Below, in pieces: positions 8,598 to 20,149 of a DNA stretch of 64,000 nt. This stretch comes from Agrobacterium tumefaciens (GTDB lineage: Bacteria > Pseudomonadota > Alphaproteobacteria > Rhizobiales > Rhizobiaceae), in assembly GCF_009649785.1 (NCBI RefSeq), contig NZ_WJOK01000009.1:1-64000 (forward strand), in the 5' to 3' direction. The notes under the pieces are model-generated. The model was not told the origin of the DNA and searched no databases. It saw only the letters and a list, made by a program, of their open reading frames with translations. Positions within the stretch are counted from its first letter, which is position 1. The number at the start of each line of letters is the position of its first letter. A program made the translations under genes and the position numbers.

Positions 8598-10934
8598 TTA
8601 CGGCAGGGTATAGGCGATCACATAGTCGCCCGGCTTGGTTCCAACCGAGCCGTGACCACCCGCAACCATCACAACATATTGCTTGCCGCCATCCAGCGCA
8701 TAGGTCATGGGCGTTGCCTGCCCGCCAGCCGGCAGACGTGCTTCCCAGAGCTGTTTGCCGGTGGTGAGGTTGTAGGCGCGCAGATAGTTGTCGACGGCAG
8801 CACCGAGGAAGGCCACGCCACCCTTGGTAATCATCGGCCCGCCAATGCCCGGTACGCCCACCTTGAAGGGCAACGGCAGCGGCGTCATGTCATGGACCGT
8901 GCCGTTCTTGTGCTTGTAGGCGATATCGCCGGTGCGCAGGTCGGCACCAGCGACATAACCCCACGGCGGTGCCTGGCAGGGGATTTTCAGCGGACCGAGG
9001 AACGGTCCCATGAAGACGCCATAGGGCGCACCGTCATTGCGGTTCAGCCCCTGCTCACTGCCCTTCTCGTCCTGGCCCTTCGGCGGGATGTCGGCGCGCG
9101 GCACGAGCTGCGAGGTAAAGGCAAGGTATGTCGGCATGCCGAACATGACCTGACGTTCGGGATCGACCGCGACGCTGCCCCAGTTGAACGTGCCAAAATT
9201 GCCGGGATAGATGATGGAGCCGTTCAGCGAGGGCGGCGTATAGCGGCCCTGATAGTTCAGCTGATGGAAGCGGATGCGGCAGGCGAGCTGATCGAACATG
9301 GAGACGCCCCACATGTCCTTTTCCTTCAGCGGCTCCGGCTTGAACGACAGCGCCGTCGTTGGCTGAGTCGGGGAGCTGAAGTCCTCAGGGATTGTACCGC
9401 CCGGTGCCGGTTCTTCCGTAATCGGCAGAAGCGGCTCACCCGTGCGCCGGTCCAGAACGTAGATATCGCCCTGCTTTGTAGGGCCGACGAGTGCAGGAAC
9501 GCTTTGACCGTTCTTGGTGATGTCGAGCAGCACCGGCTGGGCCGGCACATCCATATCCCAGAGGTCGTGATGAACCGTCTGGCGCACCCAGCGATCCTTG
9601 CCGGTATTGATATCGAGCGCCACGATGGAGGAGGAATATTTCTCCACATTCTCGCTGCGACCCATACCAAGCTGGTCCGGCACCTGATTGCCGAGGGGTA
9701 CGTAAACGAGGCCAAGCCCCTCGTCGTAGCTCAACACGGACCAGCTGTTCGGCGAGTTGGTAGTGTAGGTTTCGCCTGCGGCAATCGGCTCGGTCTTTTC
9801 CGGATTGCCGGAATCCCAGTTCCAGATGAGTGCGCCGCTGTTCACATCGAACGCACGGATGACGCCGGACTGTTCCTGCGTGGAGTAGTTATCGTTCACC
9901 GCACCGCCGATGATGATCTTGCCCGCCGCGATCACGGGCGGCGAGGTCGAATAATAATAACCGGCAGGATTGTATTTCATGCCCTGTTCCAGATGCAGCA
10001 CGCCCTGATCCGCAAAGGATGTGCAAATCTGACCGGTCGCTGCATCAAGCGCAATCAGCCGCGCATCCGAGGTCGGCAGGTAAACGCGCTGGGCGCAGGC
10101 GGTGCCCTGTGCGGCATTGGGTTCGGCATAATAGGAAACACCGCGGCACGTCTGGTGCTGGCGGTCCGGGTTAAGACCGACATTGGGGTCGTATTTCCAT
10201 TTTTCCTTGCCGGTGGCGGCATCAATGGCGATCGCCCAATTGTGCGGCGTGCAGATATAAAGCGTATTGCCGATCTTGAGCGGCGTTACCTGATAGGTGG
10301 TTTCACCCACATCATCCGGTAGCTTCACGTCGCCGGTCTGGTACCGCCACGCTTCCTTCAGCTGCGAAACATTATCGACATTGACCTGCGTCAGCGGCGA
10401 ATAGCGCTGGCCATAAGGCGTGCGGCCGTATTGATGCCAATCGCCATCCGGCACGTCGCCGCCATAGATCGGAGCTGACGCCACCTTCTCCTCAGACAAG
10501 GACCCTGCCTGGTCATGCGGATCCTGCGCCATCGAATATCCCGCCACCACAATGGAGGCGAGAACGGAGAGCGCGAGTGGCCAGGCGTTCGGGCCGTAAT
10601 TCAGCCCTGTCGGGCTTGAAAAACCGAGAGGCTTCCTGACCCAGGGCACCAACAACCACAGGCCGATAAGAATGACGAAGCCACCCCGCGGCCCAAGTTG
10701 CCACCAGTCGAAACCCACTTCCCAGAGGGCCCAGGCGAGTGTCGCGACAATGAAGACGGCATAGACGTGGAGAGCTGCCCGGTTACGCTTGAACAGCAGA
10801 ATGGCTGTCAACAGGAAGGCCATACCGGAAAGGACGTAATAGAAGCTCCCGCCCAACATGACGAGCTGAGAGCCAAAACCGAACAGCGCAAGGCCGATCA
10901 GCGATAGAATAACCGCAGTAACGGTGACTGCCAT
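8598..10934 (-). CDS. gcd: Membrane-bound PQQ-dependent glucose dehydrogenase family
   Basis: This 778-residue quinoprotein has about five membrane helices in its first 140 residues, then a long periplasmic beta-propeller. Motifs include DGDWHQYGRTPYGQRYSPLTQ, the repeated tryptophan-docking blades (TGKEKWKYDP, GALIWNWDSGNPE, DRWVRQTVHHDLWDMD) and a final blade GGKQYVVMVAGGHGS. It oxidises glucose to gluconolactone in the periplasm and passes electrons to ubiquinone. Related quinate/shikimate dehydrogenases share the fold; length and N-terminal helices fit the glucose type. No pqq biosynthesis genes are in the window. A small membrane protein gene lies about 105 bases upstream on the same strand. 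Confidence 0.88.
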   Translation of the reverse strand: MAVTVTAVILSLIGLALFGFGSQLVMLGGSFYYVLSGMAFLLTAILLFKRNRAALHVYAVFIVATLAWALWEVGFDWWQLGPRGGFVILIGLWLLVPWVRKPLGFSSPTGLNYGPNAWPLALSVLASIVVAGYSMAQDPHDQAGSLSEEKVASAPIYGGDVPDGDWHQYGRTPYGQRYSPLTQVNVDNVSQLKEAWRYQTGDVKLPDDVGETTYQVTPLKIGNTLYICTPHNWAIAIDAATGKEKWKYDPNVGLNPDRQHQTCRGVSYYAEPNAAQGTACAQRVYLPTSDARLIALDAATGQICTSFADQGVLHLEQGMKYNPAGYYYSTSPPVIAAGKIIIGGAVNDNYSTQEQSGVIRAFDVNSGALIWNWDSGNPEKTEPIAAGETYTTNSPNSWSVLSYDEGLGLVYVPLGNQVPDQLGMGRSENVEKYSSSIVALDINTGKDRWVRQTVHHDLWDMDVPAQPVLLDITKNGQSVPALVGPTKQGDIYVLDRRTGEPLLPITEEPAPGGTIPEDFSSPTQPTTALSFKPEPLKEKDMWGVSMFDQLACRIRFHQLNYQGRYTPPSLNGSIIYPGNFGTFNWGSVAVDPERQVMFGMPTYLAFTSQLVPRADIPPKGQDEKGSEQGLNRNDGAPYGVFMGPFLGPLKIPCQAPPWGYVAGADLRTGDIAYKHKNGTVHDMTPLPLPFKVGVPGIGGPMITKGGVAFLGAAVDNYLRAYNLTTGKQLWEARLPAGGQATPMTYALDGGKQYVVMVAGGHGSVGTKPGDYVIAYTLP

Positions 10935-11038
10935 GAATGAAACCCCCGATTCCTGTCACTTTGCGTGAAATGGAATTGGGGGCAATCTGGTTCCATACAA
11001 ACTCAACATTCACCGTGAAAAATTTCACGGCATGATGG

Positions 11039-11269
11039 TTATGGGTTTTGTGGCGCCGGCGCAGTCTCCGTCTGAGCGTTTTGCGGCCGGTTCTCGTCGG
11101 GTTCGAAAACCGCATATTCGACGACCGTCCAGACCACCAGCGCGAGAAGCAGACTGACAACCAGGATGACAAGAACCGGACGTCCTTTTACCCCTTGCCG
11201 CGCCCGCGTTGCGGTTTCATCTTTCGGATCATGCCGACCGCCAAGATAGCTGGTATTTTCTCTGGCCAT
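11039..11269 (-). CDS. Small single-pass membrane protein, 76 aa
   Basis: One hydrophobic segment (VLVILVVSLLLALVVWTVVEYAV, near residues 31-53) is flanked by a basic N-terminal side and an acidic, proline- and alanine-rich tail, suggesting an N-in topology. The ATG at 11269 is preceded by AGGGAG at 8 bases, which decides it over a GTG nine bases earlier. No function recognised. It may be co-transcribed with the downstream glucose dehydrogenase gene, 104 bases away. Confidence 0.6.
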   Translation of the reverse strand: MARENTSYLGGRHDPKDETATRARQGVKGRPVLVILVVSLLLALVVWTVVEYAVFEPDENRPQNAQTETAPAPQNP

Positions 11270-11340
11270 GTCTCTCACTCCCTGTAACCCTGGTGATTTA
11301 ATTCACAGGGACACAGTTTGTTCCAGACAGCAAAATCAGC

Positions 11341-11628
11341 TTAGCCGTACTCTGCGACCGCAAGTCTATCGCAACCGGCACCGTCGAACTCATCGACCGC
11401 ACTGAAACTTTGCCCAATCCCCAGCCACGAGAATGGTGGCCGGCGATTGACGTCTTCGGTTTCGCACTGGATTTCCGGCGGGTTTTCAGAAATCGACAGC
11501 CACAGCGGTGGTCCCGCCGTTTCAAAGTCGCATTGGTCGCCGGCGGCTTCGAGGTATCTCGTCGTGTCGCGGCGACGCACCCGCCATACGGGCAGCATCT
11601 CCAGAAAATTGAGAATTCGTATCATCAT
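11341..11628 (-). CDS. Possible small hypothetical protein, 95 aa
   Basis: This is the best open frame in the otherwise empty 11270-11780 gap. The product starts MMIRILNFLEMLPVWRVRRRD and has no signal peptide or recognised domain. There is no convincing ribosome site before the ATG and other frames are open in the same place, so it may be noise. The rest of the gap shows no RNA gene or clear hairpin. Confidence 0.3.
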   Translation of the reverse strand: MMIRILNFLEMLPVWRVRRRDTTRYLEAAGDQCDFETAGPPLWLSISENPPEIQCETEDVNRRPPFSWLGIGQSFSAVDEFDGAGCDRLAVAEYG

Positions 11629-11780
11629 GATTGTCAGGCGAAATATCTATTAAAAACAACGTCCGTACTGTGGCACGCCCGCCGCGCAAGCGCATCCCTG
11701 CGGAGGTACAAGCGGAACGAATGGTCGGATTGTGCCAACATTCCGTCATACAGTGTCAGATCGGCTTCGAAACAATCGCG

Positions 11781-12821
11781 TCAGCGACCGAGCTGCACGA
11801 TCCAGCGTGTCCACTCTGCGCTATCCGGTTTGATAATATCCGGTATGGTATCGCGGTTTTCGGATGCGAAATGCCGCATCTGACGCGGCGACAGGCCGAA
11901 GGTCTTCTTGAAAACGCGGCTGAAATTTTCCGGGTTGGTGAAGCCATAGGACGCCGCCACCTCAGCTATCGTCATATGGGCCGACTGCGGCGCCCGCAGG
12001 AAATCCATTGCCCGTTCGAGGCGCCTATGGGTGATACAGGCCGAAAACCCGCCCAGCGGTTCGAAAAGCCGGTAGACGGTGCGTCGCGATACGCCGAACT
12101 CGCCCATGACCTTTTCCACCGACAAGGCCGGATCGAGCAGATGATTGTCGATATAGCGCCTGATGGATGCTCGCAGCGCCCGCTGAACACCCTGCGCATT
12201 GTCTTCCCGGACATGATTATTGATGGCAGCCGCGGCAAGCTCCAGCAATGGCGAGACCGTGGCCGCGCCGTCATTGGCGTTCATGACGTCAAAGTGGCGG
12301 TAAACGCTGGTCATCGTTTCCCGCAGCAGAGATACCAGCGGCAAACCGGCCGGCAGCACGCGCTCGTGATTATTGCCGGAACCGATGAGCCTGCCTTCCA
12401 GCAGCCGGCGCGGCACGACAAGGCTCAGATGATCGTGATCGGTTGTGGCTGTGGCCAGCGGCTGCGCCATGTCAATGATGTAGAGATCGCCCGGGCCGGC
12501 AGTCTCGCCCGCTCCGCGCCGCGACATGCTTTGGCCGCTGGCGTAAAATTGCAGGAGAAAGCCGTCCATCCCGTCCCGGGCAATCTTGTGGCGCGAGCGG
12601 TCGAAATCCTGCGCCGAGGACTGGGTGCGGCCAAGCGCGACATTGCCGATGAAGGCGGCATCGACACTAGCAAAAAAACCGTCATCCTGCGATCTGCGCA
12701 GGCGGGCATCAAAAAGCACGTTGATCGAATCCCGCCACAGCGCCATGGCGTCGCGCTTCGGCACATGGCGTGTATCGAAACGCGAGCGCGCTAACGGAGC
12801 TTCCGAAAACCCTGTGTTCAT
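11781..12821 (-). CDS. AraC family transcriptional regulator
   Basis: A regulator of about 346 residues with an N-terminal AraC-binding-like sensor region (GDLYIIDMAQPL, LSLVVPRRLLEGRL) and a C-terminal double helix-turn-helix. The first helix pair lies around LSVEKVMGEFGVSRRTVYRLFEPLGG. The second is MTIAEVAASYGFTNPENFSRVFKKTFGLSPRQMR, the classical AraC signature. The start is uncertain: the ATG at 12821 has only a weak ribosome site, and an upstream in-frame ATG at 12893 adds 24 unconvincing residues. It lies just downstream of, and on the same strand as, the bdhA operon, which it may regulate. Confidence 0.85.
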   Translation of the reverse strand: MNTGFSEAPLARSRFDTRHVPKRDAMALWRDSINVLFDARLRRSQDDGFFASVDAAFIGNVALGRTQSSAQDFDRSRHKIARDGMDGFLLQFYASGQSMSRRGAGETAGPGDLYIIDMAQPLATATTDHDHLSLVVPRRLLEGRLIGSGNNHERVLPAGLPLVSLLRETMTSVYRHFDVMNANDGAATVSPLLELAAAAINNHVREDNAQGVQRALRASIRRYIDNHLLDPALSVEKVMGEFGVSRRTVYRLFEPLGGFSACITHRRLERAMDFLRAPQSAHMTIAEVAASYGFTNPENFSRVFKKTFGLSPRQMRHFASENRDTIPDIIKPDSAEWTRWIVQLGR

Positions 12822-12941
12822 AATACCGCTGTTCCGTGAAAACGGCGCTGACCCCGCCGCACGCAAAACTATACAGTATTGAAATCGCCTCACAATACCG
12901 GAAGGACGGCAGATGGTTCGCTTGAGCCGGATGCGCGAAAA

Positions 12942-13730
12942 TTATTTAGCGGTCCAGCCGCCATCGATGGAAATGGTGGTGCCGGTGATGGAGCGCGCCA
13001 TATCGCCGGTGAGGTAAAGCGCCATCTCCGCCACTTCCTCCGGCTGCACGAAACGTCGCGTCGGCTGCGGCGCAAGCATCACCTTCTTCACCACCTCATC
13101 CTCGCCCATGCCATGCAGGCGCGCCTGATCGGCAACCTGCGCCGCGACGAGTGGCGTCCAGACGTAACCGGGGCAGATGGCGTTGCAGGTAATGCCAAGT
13201 TCGGCCACTTCCAGCGCCACGCTTTTCGTCAGGCCCACCACGGCATGTTTCGTCGCCACATAGGGACCCTTGAAGGGTGAGGCGCGCAACCCGTGCGCGG
13301 AAGCAATATTGACGATGCGCCCCCAACCCCTTTCCTTCATGCCCGGCAGGGCTGCACGGATCGTATGAAAAGCGCTGTCGAGGGAGATCGCGACAATATG
13401 GGAGAAATCGGCGAAATCGAATTCGTCGATCGGCGCGACCTTCTGAATACCGGCATTGTTGACGAGCACGTCAATGTGACCGAATTCGGCAATGACGGTT
13501 TCCGGCAGATGTGCACTCTCGTCATAATTGGCGAGGTTGGCAGAAAAATAGACCGGCCGGTGCCGCGCCACCTTCGCAACCGCCTCCAGTGCCTGCGTCG
13601 CCGCCTCCACGGTTTCTATGCCGTGGACGGCGACGAGAAATCCCGCCTCGGCAAAACGTTTGGCGATGGCAAGGCCAATGCCGCTGGTGGAGCCGGTGAC
13701 CAGAACGGTTTTCGGTTGATCCTCCATCAT
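12942..13730 (-). CDS. bdhA: 3-hydroxybutyrate dehydrogenase (SDR)
   Basis: A 262-residue classical SDR that interconverts (R)-3-hydroxybutyrate and acetoacetate with NAD+. The cofactor motif VTGSTSGIG is near residue 11, NNAG near 90, the catalytic tyrosine in YVATKHAV near 157, and the C-terminus has SITGTTISIDGGWTAK. The pattern FKGPYVATKHAVVGLTK is typical of D-beta-hydroxybutyrate dehydrogenases. Its ATG sits one base from the stop of the acetoacetyl-CoA ligase gene. Oxidation of hydroxybutyrate to acetoacetate, then activation to acetoacetyl-CoA, is the expected joint role. It is the last gene of the operon. Confidence 0.9.
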   Translation of the reverse strand: MMEDQPKTVLVTGSTSGIGLAIAKRFAEAGFLVAVHGIETVEAATQALEAVAKVARHRPVYFSANLANYDESAHLPETVIAEFGHIDVLVNNAGIQKVAPIDEFDFADFSHIVAISLDSAFHTIRAALPGMKERGWGRIVNIASAHGLRASPFKGPYVATKHAVVGLTKSVALEVAELGITCNAICPGYVWTPLVAAQVADQARLHGMGEDEVVKKVMLAPQPTRRFVQPEEVAEMALYLTGDMARSITGTTISIDGGWTAK

Positions 13731-13731
13731 C

Positions 13732-15683
<1,952 letters not shown>

Positions 15684-15687
<4 letters not shown>

Positions 15688-16568
15688 GCCTCGCCTCCGC
15701 GTAGCATTTCGACGATTGCGGAAAAATCACGCGCGCCACCGCCCTCACCCACGAAGTTCTCATAAAGCGTCGATGCTGCGGCGCCGAGTGGAGTGGCAAC
15801 GCCGGCTCCACTCGCGGCCGCCTGCGAGAGTAGCAAATCCTTCAGCATCAGCGCCGCAGCGAAACCCGGTTGATAATCATTGTTCGCCGGTGATGTCCGC
15901 ACTGGTCCCGGCACCGGGCAATAGGTGGTGAGCGACCAGCATTGACCCGATGAGGTGGAGGCGACATCGAACAGCGCCTGATGCGAAAGGCCGAGTTTTT
16001 CGCCCAGCACGAAGGCCTCGGAAACCGCAATCATGGAAATGCCGAGGATCATGTTGTTACAGATCTTGGCCGCCTGGCCGTTGCCGCCCTTGCCGCAATG
16101 GACGATCTTCTTGCCCATGGCTTCCAGCACCGGCTTGGCCGCCGAGAAAGCCTCAGCCTCTCCGCCACACATGAAGGTCAAGGTGCCGGCACTGGCACCG
16201 CCCGTACCGCCAGATACAGGCGCGTCGACGGAGGGGCAACCGGCGGAAGCGGCAAGCTCGTGTGCCTTCAGGGCGCTGTCCATATCCACCGTCGAGCAAT
16301 CGATGAGAAGCGTTCCGGCAGCTATTTTCTGCACCAGATCGCCATATACCGAAACAACATGTTCCCCCTTCGGCAGCATGGTTACGATCACTTCTGCCGC
16401 ATCAATGGCTTCTGCAGAATCAAAAGCGACGGGAATTCCGGCCTCCCTCGCCGCCGCGCGGCATGCCTCGGAAAGGTCGAAACCCCTGACGGCATAACCG
16501 GCCTTGACGAGATTGGCGGCCATCGGCAGGCCCATATGGCCAAGTCCGATAAAAGCGACGGTCTTCAT
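15684..16568 (-). CDS. mmsB: 3-hydroxyisobutyrate dehydrogenase family protein
   Basis: A 294-residue beta-hydroxyacid dehydrogenase. The NAD motif FIGLGHMGLPMAANLVKAGY is at the N-terminus, the substrate loop DAPVSGGTGGASAGTLTFM near residue 119 and the catalytic lysine in GNGQAAKICNNM near 170. This matches 3-hydroxyisobutyrate dehydrogenase, which makes methylmalonate semialdehyde in valine breakdown, although no mmsA is adjacent. The ATG at 16568 has AGGAG at 7 bases. It lies between the GMC oxidoreductase and acetoacetyl-CoA ligase genes in one operon; a different 3-hydroxy acid substrate is possible. Confidence 0.85.
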
Positions 16569-16581
16569 GGGAACGCTCCTC

Positions 16582-18177
16582 TTAGCGATTATCCGCAAGG
16601 ATCATGTCGGCAGCCTTTTCGGCAATCATGATCGTTGGCGAATTGGTATTTCCGGACGTGATCCTCGGCATGATGGAGGCGTCCGCCACACGCAGCCCTG
16701 CAAGCTTGCGGAATTTCAGCCGCGTATCGACAACACTTTCGGCATCGGAGCCCATGCGCAGGGTGCCGACGGGGTGGAATATGGTCGTGCCGATATCGCC
16801 CGCAGCGCGGGCCAGATCGTCGTCATTCTCAAAAGTGGGGCCGGGCCGGTATTCCTGCGGTTTGAACCGCGAAAAGGCGGGCTGGTTGACGATGCGGCGC
16901 GTCAGCCGCATGGAATCGATGGCTACCCGGCGGTCGCCTTCCGTCGACAGATAATTCGGTCGGATTTCCGGCTGCATGGCGAAATCCGGTCCTTTCACAT
17001 GCACTGAGCCTCGGCTTTCGGGCCGCAGATTGCAGACACTTGCCGTAATGGCCGGAAAAGTGTGAACCGGATCACCAAACTTGTCGAGTGACACCGGCTG
17101 GACATGATATTCCAGATCCGCCGTCTCCTTTTCCGGAGAGGAACGGGTGAAGACACCAAGCTGGCTCGGCGCCATCGACATCGGCCCGGAGCGGGTCAAA
17201 GCAAATTCGAGGCCGATCCTTGCCTTTCCGAACAGCGTGGAGGCCCTCTCATTCAGCGTCAGGACGCCTGAAACCTTATAGACCATGCGCAATTGCAGAT
17301 GATCCTGCAGGTTCTCGCCCACACCTTGAACTTCCGTCACTGTGTCGATACCGGCGGCCTGCAACACGTCGCCGCGGCCAACGCCGGAAAGCTCCAGAAT
17401 GTGTGGTGAACCGACTGCACCTGCCGAAAGCACCGTTTCGCGCCGTGCACGCATCTTTTTCAAGACGCCGTCGTGGTGAAACTCGACGCCTGTGACCAGG
17501 CCCTCTTCGACGATGAGACGCTTGACATGGGCCTTGGTCATGACTGTCAAATTCCGGCGGCCAAGCGCCGGTTTCAAAAAGGCCTTGGCCGTGTTCCAGC
17601 GCCAGCCCGACCGCTGGTTCACATCGAAATAACCGGCGCCTTCATTGTCGCCCCGGTTGAAATCTTCGGTCGCAGGAATGCCGGCCTCACCCGCCGCCTG
17701 CTGAAAGGCATCAAGCACATCCCAGCGCACGCGCGCCTTCTCCACCCGCCATTCGCCGCCGGTGGAATGCATGTCGCCCTTGCCGCGATAAAAATCCTCC
17801 GACTTCAGGAAATAGGGCAGGATATCATCCCATCCCCAACCCTCGCAGCCGAGTTGACGCCAGACATCGTAGTCGCGGGCCTGACCGCGCATATAGATCA
17901 TGCCGTTGATGGAGGAGCAGCCGCCGAGAACCTTGCCGCGAGGATAGATCAACGACCTTCCGTTAAGCCCAGGTTCTTCCGCCGTCTTGAAACACCAGTC
18001 GGTGCGCGGATTGTTGATGCAATAGAGATAACCGACCGGAATATGGATCCAATGATAATTATCGTTGCCACCCGCTTCCAGCAGCAGGACGCGATTGTTC
18101 GGGTCTTTCGAGAGGCGGTTGGCGAGAACGCATCCCGCACTTCCCGCTCCGATGACGATATAGTCAAATTCCGCCAT
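16582..18177 (-). CDS. GMC family FAD oxidoreductase (choline/alcohol dehydrogenase-like)
   Basis: A 531-residue flavoprotein of the glucose-methanol-choline family. FDYIVIGAGSAGCVLANRL is the FAD motif at the N-terminus, and LIYPRGKVLGGCSSINGMIYMRGQ is GMC signature 1. GAVGSPHILELSGVG is GMC signature 2. At the C-terminus, FHPVGTLRMG and GNTNSPTIMIAEKAADMI hold the catalytic His and Asn. GGAG lies 6 bases before the ATG at 18177, so the longer open frame upstream is not used. Probably an alcohol dehydrogenase of the alkJ/betA group; substrate unknown. Its place after the transporter genes suggests it performs the first oxidation of the imported compound. Confidence 0.88.
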   Translation of the reverse strand: MAEFDYIVIGAGSAGCVLANRLSKDPNNRVLLLEAGGNDNYHWIHIPVGYLYCINNPRTDWCFKTAEEPGLNGRSLIYPRGKVLGGCSSINGMIYMRGQARDYDVWRQLGCEGWGWDDILPYFLKSEDFYRGKGDMHSTGGEWRVEKARVRWDVLDAFQQAAGEAGIPATEDFNRGDNEGAGYFDVNQRSGWRWNTAKAFLKPALGRRNLTVMTKAHVKRLIVEEGLVTGVEFHHDGVLKKMRARRETVLSAGAVGSPHILELSGVGRGDVLQAAGIDTVTEVQGVGENLQDHLQLRMVYKVSGVLTLNERASTLFGKARIGLEFALTRSGPMSMAPSQLGVFTRSSPEKETADLEYHVQPVSLDKFGDPVHTFPAITASVCNLRPESRGSVHVKGPDFAMQPEIRPNYLSTEGDRRVAIDSMRLTRRIVNQPAFSRFKPQEYRPGPTFENDDDLARAAGDIGTTIFHPVGTLRMGSDAESVVDTRLKFRKLAGLRVADASIMPRITSGNTNSPTIMIAEKAADMILADNR

Positions 18178-18250
18178 GCTATTCTCCATGGGGCGCCCTT
18201 GCCGCGTCGCCCCGGACGCGGAGGAGCCTTCCCCCTGTTTCAAAAAATTC

Positions 18251-19258
18251 TTATCCCCGGTGCTGAAAACCCAGTTTTCGCCCGAGCCGCGAAGCGTAAA
18301 ATTCACCGATCAGACCGCGCCGGAACACCAGAACGCAGGCCATGAAAACGAGGCCGGTGATGATGGTGACCGGGAAATCGGATGTCGCGAGATAGTTCTG
18401 CAGCGCGACGACAAGCCCCGCACCGAAGATCGGGCCGATCATGGTGCCAATGCCGCCGAGCAGGGTCATCAGGATAACCTCGCCCGACATCTGCCAGGCC
18501 ACATCGGTCAAGGTTGCGAACTGGAACACCAGCGCCTTCAGGCCGCCCGCAAGACCGGCAAGCGCCGCCGACATGACGAAAGCACCAAGCTTGTAACGCT
18601 GCACGCTGTATCCAAGAGAAATGGCGCGCTGCTCGTTTTCGCGGATGGATTTCAGGATCATGCCGAAGGGCGAGTTGACGAAACGCCAGATGACGAGAAG
18701 TGCCAGCACGAAGGCGGCCAGCACCGTGTAGTAAATGTTCAGCGGCGCGTTGAGATCGAGAAGGCCGAAGAGGTGTCCACGCGGTACGCCCTGCAATCCG
18801 TCCTCACCATGGGTGAAGGGTGCTTGAAGGCAGAAAAAATAAAACATCTGCGACAAGGCAAGCGTGATCATGGCGAAATAGATGCCCTGCCGGCGAATGG
18901 CGAAAAAGCCGATGACGAGGCCAAGAAGGGCGGCACCCGCCATGCCGATGAGGAGGCCGATCTCGGGCGTGACGCCCCATTCCTTCACCGAATAGGCGGT
19001 GAAATAGGCAGCGCCGCCGAAAAATGCCGCATGGCCGAAGGAAAGCAGCCCGGTGTAACCGATCAGCAGATTGAAGGCGCAGGCAAACAGCGCGAAGCAA
19101 AGCAGCTTCATCAGAAAGATCGGATAAACGAACATCGGTGCAGCGATCAGCACGGCCAATCCTGCCAGTATCATCACGGTCTTGATGGTTCCAGCGGTTG
19201 CGGAAACCTCGGCCTGCGGCATCGCGCCGGCTGTCGGGTTGTGAGTGGCTTTGGACAT
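18251..19258 (-). CDS. livM: Branched-chain amino acid-type ABC transporter permease (LivM)
   Basis: A 335-residue inner-membrane permease with about eight to nine hydrophobic segments. It has typical LivM motifs: LLIGYTGLLSFGHAAFFGGAAY, FAMITLALSQMFYF and GGIGTMIGPIFGAGLVV. The ATG at 19258 follows the livH stop by one base; a longer frame starting upstream would overlap livH. It pairs with LivH to form the channel of a hydrophobic-amino-acid-type importer. The downstream enzyme genes suggest the cargo may be a short hydroxy acid or alcohol rather than an amino acid. Confidence 0.92.
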   Translation of the reverse strand: MSKATHNPTAGAMPQAEVSATAGTIKTVMILAGLAVLIAAPMFVYPIFLMKLLCFALFACAFNLLIGYTGLLSFGHAAFFGGAAYFTAYSVKEWGVTPEIGLLIGMAGAALLGLVIGFFAIRRQGIYFAMITLALSQMFYFFCLQAPFTHGEDGLQGVPRGHLFGLLDLNAPLNIYYTVLAAFVLALLVIWRFVNSPFGMILKSIRENEQRAISLGYSVQRYKLGAFVMSAALAGLAGGLKALVFQFATLTDVAWQMSGEVILMTLLGGIGTMIGPIFGAGLVVALQNYLATSDFPVTIITGLVFMACVLVFRRGLIGEFYASRLGRKLGFQHRG

Positions 19259-19259
19259 A

Positions 19260-20147
19260 TCAGGCGTCCTTTCCGAAAAGTCCGGCGGGGCGGATGAGCA
19301 GCACAAAGGCCATGATGACGAAGATGACGATGTTGGACGCTTCCGGGTAGAACACCTTGGTCAGGCCTTCAGCGATACCCAGCATGTAGCCGGTGACGAT
19401 GGCGCCCATGATCGACCCCATGCCGCCGACCACGACGACGGCGAAGACGACGATGATGAGGTTGGTGCCCATCAGCGGTGAGACCTGATAGATCGGCGCG
19501 GCCAGCACGCCGGTGAAGCCGGCAAGGCCCGCACCCAGCGCGTAGGTCAGCGTCAGGAGCACAGGCACGTTGATACCGAAGGCCTGCACCAGTGTCGGAT
19601 TTTCCGTCGCCGCCCGCAGATAGGAGCCGAGCCGCGTTTTTTCGATCAACGCCCAGGTGGCGATGCAGGCGACAAGCGAGATGACGACAACGAAAGCGCG
19701 GTAGTTCGGCAGGAACATGAAGCCGAGATTGGTGCCGCCGGCAAGCTCGCGCGGAACCGAATAAGGTTGACCCGCCGCACCATACAGCCAGCGGAACGTG
19801 CCTTCCACCACCAGCGCCAGGCCGAAGGTGAAGAGCAGCCCATACAGCGGATCGAGATCGTAAAGCCGCGACAGTAGCAGGCGCTCGATGATCGCGCCGA
19901 AAAGTGCAACGACAAGCGGCGTCACCACCAGTGCCCACCAGAAGCTGATGCCGAAATATTGCAGGCCGAGAAAGGCGACGAAAGCGCCAAGCATATATTG
20001 GGCGCCATGGGCGAAATTGATGACGCGCAGGAGGCCGAAAATGACGGCAAGGCCGAGCGACAGGAGCGCATAAAACGACCCGTTGATGAGGCCGATCAGC
20101 AATTGCCCGAGCAGGGCCTGAAGCGGAACGCCGAAGAGCATGGTCAT
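19260..20147 (-). CDS. livH: Branched-chain amino acid-type ABC transporter permease (LivH)
   Basis: A 295-residue membrane protein with LivH signatures: LLIGLINGSFYALLSLGLAVIFGLLRVINFAHGAQYMLGAF at the N-terminus (residues about 14-54) and GMGSIMGAIVTGYMLGIAEGL near the end. It is the second permease subunit of the importer. Spacing to livF is two bases and to livM one base, a tightly coupled operon. Confidence 0.93.
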   Translation of the reverse strand: MTMLFGVPLQALLGQLLIGLINGSFYALLSLGLAVIFGLLRVINFAHGAQYMLGAFVAFLGLQYFGISFWWALVVTPLVVALFGAIIERLLLSRLYDLDPLYGLLFTFGLALVVEGTFRWLYGAAGQPYSVPRELAGGTNLGFMFLPNYRAFVVVISLVACIATWALIEKTRLGSYLRAATENPTLVQAFGINVPVLLTLTYALGAGLAGFTGVLAAPIYQVSPLMGTNLIIVVFAVVVVGGMGSIMGAIVTGYMLGIAEGLTKVFYPEASNIVIFVIMAFVLLIRPAGLFGKDA

Positions 20148-20149
20148 CG

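Noticed and set aside
11270-11780. Several overlapping open frames in the gap before the AraC gene
   Set aside because: Except for one weak 95-residue candidate, they lack ribosome sites and overlap one another on both strands, as expected of GC-rich noise.
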